Shown here: piece by piece, positions 18,829-28,127 of the stretch
Position numbering within the stretch: the stretch's first letter is position 1
Layout: the number at the start of each line of letters is the position of its first letter
From: Sphingomicrobium sp.
GTDB taxonomy: Bacteria > Pseudomonadota > Alphaproteobacteria > Sphingomonadales > Sphingomonadaceae
Direction of reading: 5' to 3'
NCBI GenBank assembly: GCA_025450755.1
Contig: JANWLR010000009.1
Coordinates: forward strand, 1-45,795
DNA length: 45,795 nt
The notes under the pieces: model-generated
What the model was told of the DNA's origin: nothing
What the model saw: only the letters and a program-made list of their open reading frames with translations
The model's database searches: none
Made by a program: the position numbers and the translations under genes

Positions 18829-20560
18829 AGGCATGCATCCGGTCCTCGAGGACGGTCAACGGCACAGAACCCAGCGCCAGTATCGCATCGTGGAAGCGCC
18901 GCTCGTCGAACTTCGGTCCGAGCGTCGTTTCAGCTTCGCGCCGCAGCCGCAGGATCGTCAGCTCACCCAGCTTGTAGGCGAGCGCCTGTCCTGGCCAGCT
19001 GATGTAACGGTCGACCTCGGTTTCGACCTCATGCTGGGTCAGCGCTGTGTGGCTCGCGAGATAGTCGATCGCCTGTTGGCGCGACCAGCCATACTGGTGG
19101 ATTCCGGTATCGATCACGAGGCGTGCAGCGCGCCACATGTCGTAGCTCAGCTGGCCGAATTTCTCATACGGTGTCCGGTAAATGCCGAGTTCGTCGCCAA
19201 GCCATTCGCTGTAGAGGCCCCACCCCTCGCCCATTCCTGAGAAATAGATATTGCGGCGGAACTTCGGCAGCGACTTCTGCTCGGCTTCGAGGCCGAGTTG
19301 GAAGCTATGGCCAGGCTCGCACTCGTGCAGCGTGAGGACAGGAATGTTGTAGAGCGGCCGGACCGGGAGATCGTAGGTGTTCATCATGCAATTCTCGAGG
19401 CCGCCGCGGCCCGATGTGTAAAAAGGCGCAAGTGCGTCCGGGACCGGGATGATCCCAAAGCGTCTCCGCGGAAGCAGTCCGAAATGCTTGCCAATCACTC
19501 CGTCGACGCGCTTCGCCACAAAAGATGAGACGCCGAGCAATTCGTCTGGCGTCTTCGCGTAGAACTGCGGATCGCTCTTCAGGAACTTGAGGAACTCCGG
19601 CATCGATCCTTTGAAGCCGCTGTCGCGCATCGTCTGCTGCATCTCGGCTTCGATCCGCGCGACTTCCTGAAGCCCGAGCTGGTGGATCTGCTGCGGAGTC
19701 ATGTCGGTGGTGGTGAACTCCCGCACCTGGGCGCGGTAAAAAGCATCGCCGTCCGGAAGATCATGCGCCGAAATCGTCGTCCGGGTGTGGGGAATGTAAT
19801 CGTCGCGGATGAAGGCGAGCAGCTTGCGGTAGGCGGGCATCACCGACTGTTCGATCACCGTCCGGCCTTGTGCCCGGAGGGTCGATTGCTCGGCGGCAGG
19901 TACGTTCGAAGGAATGTCGTTGAAAACCTTGTAAAAGGTGTTTTTTTCAGGGTCATCGACGATGAAGGCGGCAACCGATTTGTCGCGTCCGTTCAGCGTC
20001 GCTCGCGGAACGCTGAAGCCGCTCGCCAGGCCCGCGCGCATGTTGACGATCTGCTCGTCAAAGAAACGCGGGATGTCGCGCATGCGGGCAATGTAGCGCT
20101 GATACCCCGCCGCATCCTCGAACGGCTGTTGGGCGTCGAGATAGGTCCAAAATGAGCTGTCGCTGTTGAACGGCATCTCCCACGTACGGAAACCGGCGTC
20201 CGAAATGTCGGCTTCGAGCACCGTCCTGAGCACGGCGGCATTGACCTGCTCGTCGGGGGAGAGCTCGGCAGCCGGTATCGCTTCCAGCTGCGCAAGCACC
20301 TCTTTCAGGTGCGCAGCCCGCCGCTGCTCCGAAGCCTGGTCAACATGCGGGAGATAATCCTTCCGTTCGCGCTCGCCGCGCGCATTTTCAAAGAAGCCAA
20401 ATTCCTTATCTTCCCACGCAGCATAACCATCATAAAGCGCCCTCAGCCTAACATCGGCGTCGCTTCGGACTGCGCTTTTTGTCGCAGGAGCGGCACAGGC
20501 TGGGTGAACAATCGCACCAAATGCCAGCAATCCGACTGCGATGCGCCATGTCCGTTTCAT
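18761..20560 (-). CDS. DUF885 family exported hydrolase, putative metallopeptidase
   Basis: A 599-aa protein with a cleavable signal peptide (MKRTWRIAVGLLAFGAIVHP...ACA), so probably periplasmic. DUF885 proteins share an M3/M32-like helical fold. The probable zinc-binding motif is HECEPGH at residues 412-418, followed by FSGMGEGWGLYSEWLGDELG, which would supply a further Glu ligand, and a terminal ISWPGQALAYKLGELTILRL, also typical. Together they predict a metal-dependent peptidase, though substrates of the family are mostly unknown. Its 3' end overlaps nfeD. It lies 69 bp downstream of the 148-aa unknown gene on the same strand. Confidence 0.9.
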   Translation of the reverse strand: MKRTWRIAVGLLAFGAIVHPACAAPATKSAVRSDADVRLRALYDGYAAWEDKEFGFFENARGERERKDYLPHVDQASEQRRAAHLKEVLAQLEAIPAAELSPDEQVNAAVLRTVLEADISDAGFRTWEMPFNSDSSFWTYLDAQQPFEDAAGYQRYIARMRDIPRFFDEQIVNMRAGLASGFSVPRATLNGRDKSVAAFIVDDPEKNTFYKVFNDIPSNVPAAEQSTLRAQGRTVIEQSVMPAYRKLLAFIRDDYIPHTRTTISAHDLPDGDAFYRAQVREFTTTDMTPQQIHQLGLQEVARIEAEMQQTMRDSGFKGSMPEFLKFLKSDPQFYAKTPDELLGVSSFVAKRVDGVIGKHFGLLPRRRFGIIPVPDALAPFYTSGRGGLENCMMNTYDLPVRPLYNIPVLTLHECEPGHSFQLGLEAEQKSLPKFRRNIYFSGMGEGWGLYSEWLGDELGIYRTPYEKFGQLSYDMWRAARLVIDTGIHQYGWSRQQAIDYLASHTALTQHEVETEVDRYISWPGQALAYKLGELTILRLRREAETTLGPKFDERRFHDAILALGSVPLTVLEDRMHAFIREESARKVPPAAEGHVPARP

Positions 20561-20629
20561 TCGATCTCACCCCCCGATGCGCGCGCTAGCTATTGCATCC
20601 TGCCGCGCCATTTCGCGACAGGGAAGAGC

Positions 20630-21076
20630 TCATGGAAGCGCGCCCAGATCGGGCACGACGAACGTTCGGCGAGCCTCGAGGGACAATAGCCGTTCCCGCG
20701 AATAGAAGCGCAATGGCCAATCGCGACGGCCCACAGGAGAGAGGAGGAGCTCGTTTACAAGCTCATGCACCGGTTCATATCCGTCCGCTTCGGACAGGAA
20801 TAGGCGGACGCCGTGCAGGAACGCGAAGGTGATCGTCTCGTGATATCCTTCGGTGTCGCTATTCACTCCACCCCCGCTCTCATTGTAGCGCCGGATGAGT
20901 CCGGGCAGCTCGATGTCGAGGTCGATTTCCGGATGCTTCAGCAACAAATAAGTTGTCGCGGCGATGTGCGCCTCGTGGGTCCATTCGGCGCGCGGCAGCT
21001 CGCGCGACAAAAGCCCTTCGCCGACGCGCTCGACAGCAGCATCGGAATCAAAAAGTCTTGGTCGATATTCGGTCAT
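20630..21076 (-). CDS. Conserved-looking hypothetical protein with paired His motifs
   Basis: A 148-aa soluble protein I cannot assign. No signal peptide or membrane segment. Two motifs look conserved in kind: WTHEAHIAATTYLL near residue 32 and YHETITFAFLHGVRLF near residue 78, with a glycine stretch (RYNESGGGVNSDTEG) between. Paired His/Glu motifs on helices could bind a metal, as in DinB-like bundles, but this is inference only. It sits 37 bp after pckA on the same strand; its AAAGGA ribosome site lies within a stable hairpin (see 21081-21097). Confidence 0.7.
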   Translation of the reverse strand: MTEYRPRLFDSDAAVERVGEGLLSRELPRAEWTHEAHIAATTYLLLKHPEIDLDIELPGLIRRYNESGGGVNSDTEGYHETITFAFLHGVRLFLSEADGYEPVHELVNELLLSPVGRRDWPLRFYSRERLLSLEARRTFVVPDLGALP

Positions 21077-21080
21077 TTAC

Positions 21081-21097
21081 CGGGTCCTTTGGGCCCG
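21081..21097 (-). terminator. GC-rich hairpin between pckA and the 148-aa gene
   Basis: CGGGTCC-TTT-GGGCCCG on the plus strand gives a 7-bp stem with one G-T pair and a 3-nt loop. It follows pckA, so may attenuate or terminate its transcript; no U-tract follows. On the minus strand the loop and one arm contain AAAGGA, the probable ribosome site of the next gene, so it may instead limit that gene's translation. Confidence 0.45.
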
Positions 21098-21113
21098 ATA
21101 CATGACCGGGCAT

Positions 21114-22751
21114 CTAAGCGGCTGTTGCTTGGCTCGCGCTGGCCTGTGCTTGTTGTTGCGCAGTCCTGGGCGCCGCTTGTCGGACTCCTTCGTCGACTTC
21201 GTCCGCGAACTGTGCGAAATTCTCGACAAACAAGTCGACCAGCTTCGCGGCCATAGCGTCATATTCCGCTGGATTGGCCCAGGTGCTGCGCGGGTTGAGC
21301 AAATCGGCGCAGCCCGGAACTTCCAGCGGCACCTCGAAACCAAAGTTCGGATCCTTGCGGAATTTCGCATTCCTCAAGCTTCCGTCGAGCGCAGCATTGA
21401 GCAGGGCGCGGGTCGCCTTGATCGGCATGCGCTTGCCCACTCCATATTTACCGCCGGTCCAGCCGGTATTCACGAGCCAGCAGTCGACCCCGCCTTTGGC
21501 GATCCGCTCCTTCAGCAGATTTCCATAGATCGACGGATGCCGAGGCATGAACGGCGCCCCGAAGCAGGTCGAGAAAGTCGCCTGCGGCTCGGTAACCCCG
21601 ATCTCAGTCCCGGCGACCTTGGCCGTGTAGCCGGAGAGAAAGTGGTACATCGCCTGGTCAGGCGTTAGCTTCGCGATCGGCGGGAGAACGCCAAATGCGT
21701 CGGCTGTAAGCATCACTACGTTTTTCGGGAGCGGTCCCATGTTCGCTTCCGACGAATTCGGAATGAAATCGATCGGATAGGCGCCGCGGCTATTCTCGGC
21801 GAAGGTCGCATTGTCGAGGTCTAGCTCGCGCGTTTCGAGGTCGATGACCACATTCTCGAGCACCGTTCCGAAGCGCTTGGTCGTCGCGTAGATTTCCGGC
21901 TCGGATTCAGCCGACAGCCGTATCATCTTGGCGTAGCAGCCACCCTCGAAGTTAAAGACCGCCGTATCGGACCAGCCATGCTCGTCGTCGCCGATCAGCG
22001 TTCGATTCGGGTCCGCCGACAAAGTGGTTTTTCCGGTGCCGGACAGGCCGAAAAAGATCGCAGTATCGCCCTTCGGACCAATGTTGGCGGAGCAGTGCAT
22101 CGGCATGATGCCCCGTGGCGGCAGGATGAAGTTGAGGAGGCCGAAAACCGACTTCTTCATTTCGCCGGCATAGGCCGTGCCGCCAATGAGAATGACTTTC
22201 TTCGAAAAATTGACCGCGACCACAGTCTCGCTGCGGCATCCGTGACGCTCCGGGTCGGCCCGGAAGCTCGGCAGGTCGATGATCAGATATTCGGGCTCGA
22301 AACCTGGCAGCTCGTCCGCTTCGGGCCGCACCAGCAGTGTGCGAATGAACAGGTTGTGCCAGGCGAGCTCATTGACGATTCGGACCCGCACACGGTGTTC
22401 AGGCTGAGATCCGCCGTACAGGTCTGCAATGTAAAGCCGATCCTTCTCACCAAGAGCGAGCAGGAAATCGTCGTACAGCCGCTCGAACGCGTTAGGATCC
22501 ATCGGCTTGTTGCCGTTGTTCCACCAGATGACGTTTTCGGTAAGCTCGTCTTTGACAGTGAACTTGTCCTGGGCGCTCCGGCCGGTGTGCTTTCCGGTGC
22601 GCACGACAAGCGGGCCGTCCTTCGCCAGCAGCCCTTCGCCGCGGCGGACGGCATGCTCCACCAGCGGTGCCGTTGTCAGATTCCAGAAGAGTTCAGCACC
22701 AGTTGCGATGCCTTGCGCCTCCAGCCCGCTGTTCGGAACACGGTCACTCAC
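21114..22751 (-). CDS. pckA: Phosphoenolpyruvate carboxykinase (ATP)
   Basis: Converts oxaloacetate to PEP with ATP, the entry step of gluconeogenesis. Signatures: [18 protein letters not shown], the metal/substrate region [19 protein letters not shown], the P-loop [18 protein letters not shown] and [21 protein letters not shown] start it at a GTG at 22751, preceded by GGGAAAGG, giving 545 aa, close to the usual 530-540; the frame extends upstream to an ATG at 22877 but that would add 42 residues without family likeness. It is divergent from chvI, an arrangement common in alphaproteobacteria, and has a good promoter with a palindrome at its start (see 22809-22859). Confidence 0.95.
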   Translation of the reverse strand: MSDRVPNSGLEAQGIATGAELFWNLTTAPLVEHAVRRGEGLLAKDGPLVVRTGKHTGRSAQDKFTVKDELTENVIWWNNGNKPMDPNAFERLYDDFLLALGEKDRLYIADLYGGSQPEHRVRVRIVNELAWHNLFIRTLLVRPEADELPGFEPEYLIIDLPSFRADPERHGCRSETVVAVNFSKKVILIGGTAYAGEMKKSVFGLLNFILPPRGIMPMHCSANIGPKGDTAIFFGLSGTGKTTLSADPNRTLIGDDEHGWSDTAVFNFEGGCYAKMIRLSAESEPEIYATTKRFGTVLENVVIDLETRELDLDNATFAENSRGAYPIDFIPNSSEANMGPLPKNVVMLTADAFGVLPPIAKLTPDQAMYHFLSGYTAKVAGTEIGVTEPQATFSTCFGAPFMPRHPSIYGNLLKERIAKGGVDCWLVNTGWTGGKYGVGKRMPIKATRALLNAALDGSLRNAKFRKDPNFGFEVPLEVPGCADLLNPRSTWANPAEYDAMAAKLVDLFVENFAQFADEVDEGVRQAAPRTAQQQAQASASQATAA

Positions 22752-22808
22752 GTCGACACTTTCCCTTTCCCAGATATTCAAAACGGCGGCGACCGGTGGG
22801 CCTGCCGC

Positions 22809-22822
22809 CGCATACGTATGCG
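22809..22822. promoter_or_regulatory. 14-bp perfect palindrome at start of pckA transcript
   Basis: CGCATACGTATGCG reads the same on both strands. It begins 7 nt downstream of the predicted pckA -10 box, so it would span about +1 to +14 of the transcript, the position of a repressor operator. The binding protein is unknown; a LacI/GntR-type carbon regulator or ChvI are possibilities only. Confidence 0.5.
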
Positions 22823-22829
22823 TAAAGCG

Positions 22830-22859
22830 TCTATAACCCCGAAAATCTTGCGTGGTCAA
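22830..22859 (-). promoter_or_regulatory. pckA: Predicted sigma-70-type promoter of pckA
   Basis: On the minus strand TTGACC (22859-22854), an 18-bp spacer, then TATAGA (22835-22830). This would start transcription near 22823 and give a leader of about 70 nt before the GTG of pckA. Confidence 0.55.
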
Positions 22860-23016
22860 AACAGCGCAGCGCTTCAAACCAACGCCACAGCCGACGGTAG
22901 CGCTAACAATGTCCCGCTATCGAACATCTCTGACGATTGCAGTATCATTCGCCCATGCGCCTTGTGCGTGTTCCTGGCTCTGGCTATCCCGTTTTTGTCC
23001 ATCGGCTGAGGCATGA

Positions 23017-23727
23017 ATGAGCCAAGTGATCGCCCTGGTCGACGACGACCGCAACATCCTCACGTCCGTTTCGATCGCACTTCAGCAAGAAGGGTTCGTA
23101 ACGCGCGTGTATTCGGATCCGCTGGTTGCATTGAAAGCGCTCAACGACAATCCACCCGACCTTGGCGTATTCGACATCAAGATGCCCGGCCTTGACGGAA
23201 TGGAATTGCTTCGGCGCTTGCGCGAATTCAGCTCGATGCCGGTGATCTTCCTAACCTCCAGGGACGACGAGCTTGATGAAGCGCTCGGCCTCGCGATGGG
23301 CGCGGATGACTATATCTCGAAACCGTTCTCGCAGCGCCTTCTTATCGCGCGGATCCGTGCCATCTTACGGCGCCAGGAACTCGAACGCGGCGAAGCGGCC
23401 GCAAGCAACTCCGATCCCGAGCCGGCTCGCCTTGAGCGCGGGCGCCTGGTCATGGATCCCGCTCGCCACAAGGTGCGCTGGGACGAGCGCGATGTCAGCC
23501 TCACCGTGACCGAGTTTTTAATCCTCGAGGCGCTCGCGCAGCGCCCGGGAGTCGTCAAGTCGCGCAATCAATTGCTCGACGTGGCGTATAATGACGATGT
23601 TTATGTCGATGACCGAACGATTGACAGCCACATCAAACGCATTCGGCGAAAATTCCGCGTCGCCGATCCCGAGTTCGATTCAATCGAGACCCTCTATGGC
23701 GTCGGTTACCGATTCGATGAACAATGA
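23017..23727 (+). CDS. chvI: ChvI-type response regulator
   Basis: OmpR/PhoB-class regulator of 236 aa. The receiver domain ([20 protein letters not shown]) has the acidic pocket and phospho-acceptor Asp53 in [10 protein letters not shown]; Thr and Lys switch residues lie in FLTSRDDE and DDYISKPFS. The C-terminal winged helix ends [20 protein letters not shown] and [13 protein letters not shown]. The start ATG has a TGAGG site. It partners ChvG, whose gene overlaps it by 11 bp. In rhizobia and Brucella ChvG/ChvI controls envelope, acid and symbiosis/virulence genes; here the same pair sits between pckA and the PTS-like cluster. Confidence 0.94.
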   Translation: MSQVIALVDDDRNILTSVSIALQQEGFVTRVYSDPLVALKALNDNPPDLGVFDIKMPGLDGMELLRRLREFSSMPVIFLTSRDDELDEALGLAMGADDYISKPFSQRLLIARIRAILRRQELERGEAAASNSDPEPARLERGRLVMDPARHKVRWDERDVSLTVTEFLILEALAQRPGVVKSRNQLLDVAYNDDVYVDDRTIDSHIKRIRRKFRVADPEFDSIETLYGVGYRFDEQ

Positions 23728-25270
23728 TGACGAGCGCGACCTCCGGCTGAAATGGTCGGGGCGGTGGACGCTCGCCCACAGAATTCTCACGCTCAACCTC
23801 ATCACGGTCCTCCTTGTCGCGCTCAGCACTTTGTACCTCGACGTTTTTCGCAATCACTTGAGCAAGGAACGCGTGCGCCAGACCCGGATCGAGGCAAGCA
23901 CAACGGCGCTCGCAATCGAGGCAGCCGGCCCTGAAGACCGTGAGGCAATTCTCGCAAGGGTTTCGAAGTCGACCGGCAGCCGAATGCGGCTGTTCGGGCC
24001 CGACGGCAATTTGATCGCCGACAGCTGGCATCTGACCGGCCCAACATTTGAACTGAAGAATCCAGATACACAAAGTTGGAACAAGGACGTGGCACGGGCG
24101 CTCGACCGCGGCTTCAACTTCCTTGTCGGCGCCAAGCAGCTCGACCAATATGTCGAACCGCCGGTCGATCGGCTGCAATCGTGGCCGGAGGCGGTGCGAG
24201 CAAAGCAGACCGGCAAGACGGCGACAGCCGTCCGCAATGCGCCCGATCTCACTCCTGTCATTTCAGCCGCGGTTCCATTTAGCGGCAAAGTGCTCCTCAA
24301 CACGGACAATGATCGCACCTTCACCAGGACAGTGCGACGGCAGCGGGCGCTCATCGCGGCGGCGATGGCCGTCCTGGTCGCCTTTTCGGTGTTCTTGTCG
24401 CTGTTCCTTGCCCGCACGATCGTACGGCCGCTACGCCGGCTTGCGATTGCGGCTCATCGCGTACGGCTCGGCCGCTCGCGCGAAGTCAATGTTCCACGCC
24501 TGCCCTCGAGGAGTGACGAAATCGGCCTCCTGGCGCGCGCGGTATCCGACATGAGCCAGTCGTTGAGGCACCGGATCGATAATATCGAAGCGTTCGCCGC
24601 CGACGTCACGCATGAGCTCAAGAATCCACTGGCGTCGCTGCGCTCCGCAGTCGATGGGCTCGATCGCGTCGATGACCCGGAACTGCGCGAAAAGCTGAGG
24701 AAGGTCGTGCGCGACGATGTTGCCCGCCTCGACCGGCTGATCAGCGATATCAGTGAGGCCGCGAGAACCGATGCGGAACTTGCACGGGCGAGATTCGAGC
24801 GCGTCGACCTCGGCGCTGTTATCGAGCAGCTCGTCCACAGCTGGGAAACGCGCCGGGAAACCGGCGACGCGCGACTCGCCTTCGCAAGACCGCGCAAGAA
24901 CACCGCGGCCGTGATGGGTAAGCCCGATCGTCTCGCACGCGCCATCAATGCGATCATCGACAATGCGGTCAGTTTCTCGCCGCCCGGTGGCCTCGTTGAA
25001 ATCGCTGTTGCGCGCGTCGGTGACGAGGTTCGAATTCGAATCGATGATGAGGGGCCCGGAGTCCCCCAGGAAGCACGTGAGGCGATTTTTAACCGCTTCC
25101 ATTCAGTACGTCCCGAAGGAGAGAATTTCGGGCGCCATTCGGGCCTCGGCCTTGCCATCGCCCAGGCGATCGTGAATGGCCATGACGGGGAGATTGACGT
25201 GCAAGACCGCGATGACGCCCCATCGGGCGCCCGCTTCACCATCAGGCTACCAGCAGCAGACCGCGAATGA
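23717..25270 (+). CDS. chvG: ChvG-type sensor histidine kinase
   Basis: Membrane sensor kinase of 517 aa for ChvI. Membrane segment 1 is [20 protein letters not shown]; a periplasmic sensor domain of about 170 residues follows; membrane segment 2 is [20 protein letters not shown]; then a HAMP domain. The H-box is [20 protein letters not shown] with His299. The ATPase domain has [15 protein letters not shown] (N-box), DDEGPGVPQ (G1) and [13 protein letters not shown] (G2). All catalytic boxes are intact. The ATG at 23717 lies within the end of chvI, so the longer upstream frame is only a shadow of chvI. No exoR-like periplasmic repressor gene is in the window. Confidence 0.94.
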   Translation: MNNDDERDLRLKWSGRWTLAHRILTLNLITVLLVALSTLYLDVFRNHLSKERVRQTRIEASTTALAIEAAGPEDREAILARVSKSTGSRMRLFGPDGNLIADSWHLTGPTFELKNPDTQSWNKDVARALDRGFNFLVGAKQLDQYVEPPVDRLQSWPEAVRAKQTGKTATAVRNAPDLTPVISAAVPFSGKVLLNTDNDRTFTRTVRRQRALIAAAMAVLVAFSVFLSLFLARTIVRPLRRLAIAAHRVRLGRSREVNVPRLPSRSDEIGLLARAVSDMSQSLRHRIDNIEAFAADVTHELKNPLASLRSAVDGLDRVDDPELREKLRKVVRDDVARLDRLISDISEAARTDAELARARFERVDLGAVIEQLVHSWETRRETGDARLAFARPRKNTAAVMGKPDRLARAINAIIDNAVSFSPPGGLVEIAVARVGDEVRIRIDDEGPGVPQEAREAIFNRFHSVRPEGENFGRHSGLGLAIAQAIVNGHDGEIDVQDRDDAPSGARFTIRLPAADRE

Positions 25271-25725
25271 ACCAGCAGAACCCCCAACCCGGGCCGCGAC
25301 TTTCGGCCGAAACTCTCCACGCCAGCACTGTTGCATGCGCTGGACGGGCAATCCTCATCAGCGGCCCCTCGGGTGCCGGCAAATCGGATCTGGCGCTGCG
25401 TCTACTCGACCGCGGATTCACCTTGGTCAGCGATGACCAAACCGTGGTGAAGAAGGATGGCGACCGAATCCTCGCCTCGGCACCGCCGACCATCGCCGGC
25501 AAGCTCGAGATTCGCGGTATCGGGATCATCGAGATGGAGCGCGTCGATAATGTCCCGGTGGCGCTCATTGTCGAGCTCACGAGCGACATCCAGCGAATCC
25601 CCGACGACAGCCGTGAACGACCGATCCTGGGCGTGAAGCTGCCGCTGATCACGATCGACGCAATGGCTGCATCGGCGCCTTCCAAGGTTGCCATCGCCCT
25701 CGACAGAATGGGCCTGAAGTTCTGA
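25267..25725 (+). CDS. hprK: HPr kinase/phosphorylase, short alphaproteobacterial form
   Basis: Phosphorylates HPr on its regulatory serine. At 152 aa it contains only the catalytic domain; the N-terminal domain of the Gram-positive enzyme (~310 aa total) is missing, as is usual in alphaproteobacteria. The P-loop GPSGAGKS is at residues 33-40, followed by FTLVSDDQTVV and the signature LEIRGIGIIEM. The start overlaps the chvG stop by 4 bp and the stop shares a base with the rapZ start. Its presumed substrate, HPr with Ser48, is encoded 1.3 kb downstream in the same run. Confidence 0.93.
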   Translation: MNQQNPQPGPRLSAETLHASTVACAGRAILISGPSGAGKSDLALRLLDRGFTLVSDDQTVVKKDGDRILASAPPTIAGKLEIRGIGIIEMERVDNVPVALIVELTSDIQRIPDDSRERPILGVKLPLITIDAMAASAPSKVAIALDRMGLKF

Positions 25726-26657
25726 TGGCAGAAGAGCGGCAGCACCGGCTGCCGCGCCTGCTGCTCGTCACGGGAATGTCCGGGGCGGGCAAGTCCACGG
25801 TCCTGGATGCTCTCGAGGACATGGGCTGGAACATCGTCGACAATCTCCCTGTCGACCTACTCCACGACTTCGTCCACGGCGGAGGCCAATGCCGCACCTC
25901 GAATATCGCCGTCGCCATGGATGTGCGCAGCCGCGGCTTCGACCCAGGGACTCTTGGCGACATATTCCATGCGATCGACGGAGTGGAACCGGAGATCCTC
26001 TATCTCGATTGCTCCGGCGGCGAGCTGATCCGCCGGTATGACGAGACCCGGCGGCTCCATCCGCTTGCACCCGATCGTCCACCCGAGGACGGCATTGCCC
26101 GCGAGCGTCAGTTCACCTGGCCCTTGAGGAGCGCGGCTGACAGCCTCATCGATACAACCGACCTTTCGCCTGCCGAGCTACGCGACGAGCTTCGCAGGCG
26201 CTTTGGCGGCGAGGCCGACCAGCCGGTGCTGACCATTTCCTCCTTTTCGTTCGCCCGCGGCATTTCGCGCACCGCCGACCTGGTCTTCGACCTGCGGTTC
26301 ATCCCCAATCCCCACTGGGTCGACGAACTTCGCCCGCTGACCGGAGCCGACCAGCCCGTCCGTTCCTTTCTGGAACGTGATGCGGTCTGGGGAGAGACGA
26401 TGGGCCGCATCGAATCGCTTCTCATCGACTGGATTCCCCGCTACTGGGCCGCGGGCAAAAGTTACGTGACCGTCGCGTTTGGATGCACAGGAGGGCGGCA
26501 CCGTTCGGTTGCCGCGGCAGTCGAGATGGCGGAACGGTTACGTCGTGCCGGATTTGCACCGAATGTCCGTCATCGTGATCTCGCCTCACCGCCGAGGGAC
26601 ACGATCGAACGGCATCCAGGACGCGCTCCGGAGAGCGAGGACGAGTTGAGTCGATGA
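25725..26657 (+). CDS. rapZ: RapZ-family nucleotide-binding RNase adapter
   Basis: A 310-aa protein with Walker A GMSGAGKS at residues 17-24, followed by LDALEDMGWNIVDNLPVDLL, and the C-terminal RNA-binding type segment VTVAFGCTGGRHRSVAAAVE with RHRD. In E. coli RapZ tunes amino-sugar synthesis through GlmZ/GlmY sRNAs; in alphaproteobacteria its role is less clear, and it clusters with the nitrogen-type PTS as here. It is coupled to hprK (shared base) and to the EIIA gene (4-bp overlap). Confidence 0.93.
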   Translation: MAEERQHRLPRLLLVTGMSGAGKSTVLDALEDMGWNIVDNLPVDLLHDFVHGGGQCRTSNIAVAMDVRSRGFDPGTLGDIFHAIDGVEPEILYLDCSGGELIRRYDETRRLHPLAPDRPPEDGIARERQFTWPLRSAADSLIDTTDLSPAELRDELRRRFGGEADQPVLTISSFSFARGISRTADLVFDLRFIPNPHWVDELRPLTGADQPVRSFLERDAVWGETMGRIESLLIDWIPRYWAAGKSYVTVAFGCTGGRHRSVAAAVEMAERLRRAGFAPNVRHRDLASPPRDTIERHPGRAPESEDELSR

Positions 26658-27061
26658 TTGGATTAGTGCTGGTGACCCATGGCCGCCTCGCGGCCGAATT
26701 CGTCACCGCGATGGAACATGTGGTTGGCCCGCAGGAAGCGATCGAAGCGATCTGCATCGGCCCCGACGATGACATGGAGCGTCGCCGCAAGGACATCGCC
26801 AAGGCCATCGGCAAGGTCGACCAGGGCCAGGGCGTGATCATCCTCACCGACCTGTTCGGGGGAACGCCGTCCAATCTCGCAATCAGCCTGATGAAGAGCG
26901 AGAACGTCGAAGTGATCGCCGGCGTGAACCTCCCTATGCTCATCCGGCTCGAAGGCGCGCGCAAGGTGATGCCGGTCCATGCCGCCGTGGCCGCCGCCCG
27001 CGAAGCCGGTCGCAAGTACATATCCGTGGCAAGCGAGATCCTCGGGGAAGCTGCGGCTTGA
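26654..27061 (+). CDS. PTS EIIA component, mannose family
   Basis: A 135-aa soluble EIIA-Man-type protein. The phosphorylated His is His9 in MIGLVLVTHG, and ILTDLFGGTPSNLAI is the family signature. No EIIB, EIIC or EIID genes lie nearby, so a regulatory phosphocarrier role is more likely than sugar uptake. It receives phosphate from HPr encoded next to it. The ATG overlaps the rapZ stop and the stop overlaps the TTG of ptsH. Confidence 0.92.
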   Translation: MIGLVLVTHGRLAAEFVTAMEHVVGPQEAIEAICIGPDDDMERRRKDIAKAIGKVDQGQGVIILTDLFGGTPSNLAISLMKSENVEVIAGVNLPMLIRLEGARKVMPVHAAVAAAREAGRKYISVASEILGEAAA

Positions 27062-27330
27062 CGGCCGTCAGCCGTGAGGTCCGGATCGACAACCAGCGCG
27101 GCCTGCATGCCCGGGCGAGCGCCAAATTCGTCAATGTCGCCAGCCAGATCGACGCCAAGATCGAGGTCGAGAAGGACGGCCACCGGGTTTGTGGGACTTC
27201 GATCATGGGCCTGATGATGCTTGGCGCCGCAAAAGGCGATTCGATCACTATCCACGTCGAGGGCGGCCACGCCGACGAGGCGCTTCAGAAATTGTGCGAG
27301 CTCGTCGAGGAGCGGTTCGGCGAAGACTGA
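27058..27330 (+). CDS. ptsH: HPr family phosphocarrier protein
   Basis: A 90-aa HPr/NPr. The catalytic His17 is in NQRGLHARASAKF and the regulatory serine (Ser46 of classical HPr) is Ser48 in GTSIMGLMMLGAAKGD. Having both sites together with hprK fits a regulatory PTS. It starts at a TTG that overlaps the EIIA stop (TTGA). Enzyme I (ptsP/ptsI) is not in the window, so it must come from elsewhere. The stop shares a base with the next gene (TGATG). Confidence 0.94.
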   Translation: MTAVSREVRIDNQRGLHARASAKFVNVASQIDAKIEVEKDGHRVCGTSIMGLMMLGAAKGDSITIHVEGGHADEALQKLCELVEERFGED

Positions 27331-28127
27331 TGGCGCGCGAGGTCACCGCTTTCTCCAACTCCACCGTCAAGCTGCTGCGGTCGCTTCGCGACAAGAAGGC
27401 ACGGCGAGCCGAAGGTCTTTTCCTGGCCGAGGGCCTAAGGATCCTGACCGAAGCGCGCGACAGCGGTCGCCTTCCCGAGATCGTCGCGTTTTCGGCCGAG
27501 GGTGCCAAGCACCCGCTTGCCGCCGGGATCATCTCGGCCGTGGAAGCGGCCGGCGGCGACGCAATCGAAACGACGCCCGCCATCCTCTCGAAGATGAGCG
27601 GCAAGGACAATCCGCAGATGCTGCTCGGCGCATACCGACAGCAGGGGACGTCGCTGGACGCAATCGACCGGTCTACGGCGCCGCTCTGGATCGCCGCCCA
27701 GGCGCTGCGCGACCCCGGAAACATCGGGACGATCCTGAGGACCGGCGATGCCGTTGGAGCCGGGGGGCTCATCCTCATCGACGATTGTGCCGATCCCTAT
27801 TCGGTCGAGGCCGTGCGCGCATCGATGGGAGCGATCTTCACGCAGCAGGTGGCGACCGCCCGCTGGCCCGAGTTCATCGCGTGGTTGCGCGGCGGCGACG
27901 GCCAGCTCGTCGGCACCAGCCTGAAGGCGACGCAAGATTATCTCGAGGCGGAATATCGACCGCCTTGCTTCCTGCTGATCGGCAATGAGCAGCAGGGCCT
28001 GCCAGCTGATTATGAAGGCGAATGTGACTTGCTCGTCAAAATTGCGATGGAGGGGCGTGCCGACAGCCTCAACGCAGCAATGGCGGCGGCGGTGATGGCG
28101 TTCGCAATCCGTGCAAGCTGGCGGTAA
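27330..28127 (+). CDS. SpoU-family (TrmH/RlmB-like) RNA 2'-O-methyltransferase
   Basis: A 265-aa trefoil-knot RNA methyltransferase. An N-terminal substrate-binding domain (KKARRAEGLFLAEGLRILTE) precedes the SPOUT domain with the three motifs: QALRDPGNIGTILRTGDAVG, CFLLIGNEQQGLP and IAMEGRADSLNAAMAAAVM. All three are intact. The target RNA is unknown. It is coupled to ptsH by a TGATG overlap, so the translation gene rides on the PTS/ChvGI transcript. Confidence 0.92.
   Translation: MAREVTAFSNSTVKLLRSLRDKKARRAEGLFLAEGLRILTEARDSGRLPEIVAFSAEGAKHPLAAGIISAVEAAGGDAIETTPAILSKMSGKDNPQMLLGAYRQQGTSLDAIDRSTAPLWIAAQALRDPGNIGTILRTGDAVGAGGLILIDDCADPYSVEAVRASMGAIFTQQVATARWPEFIAWLRGGDGQLVGTSLKATQDYLEAEYRPPCFLLIGNEQQGLPADYEGECDLLVKIAMEGRADSLNAAMAAAVMAFAIRASWR

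Noticed and set aside
21978-23009. 343-codon plus-strand frame running from pckA into the chvI upstream region
   Set aside because: Mostly antisense to pckA; continues by chance into the intergenic DNA. No ribosome site and no recognisable domain.
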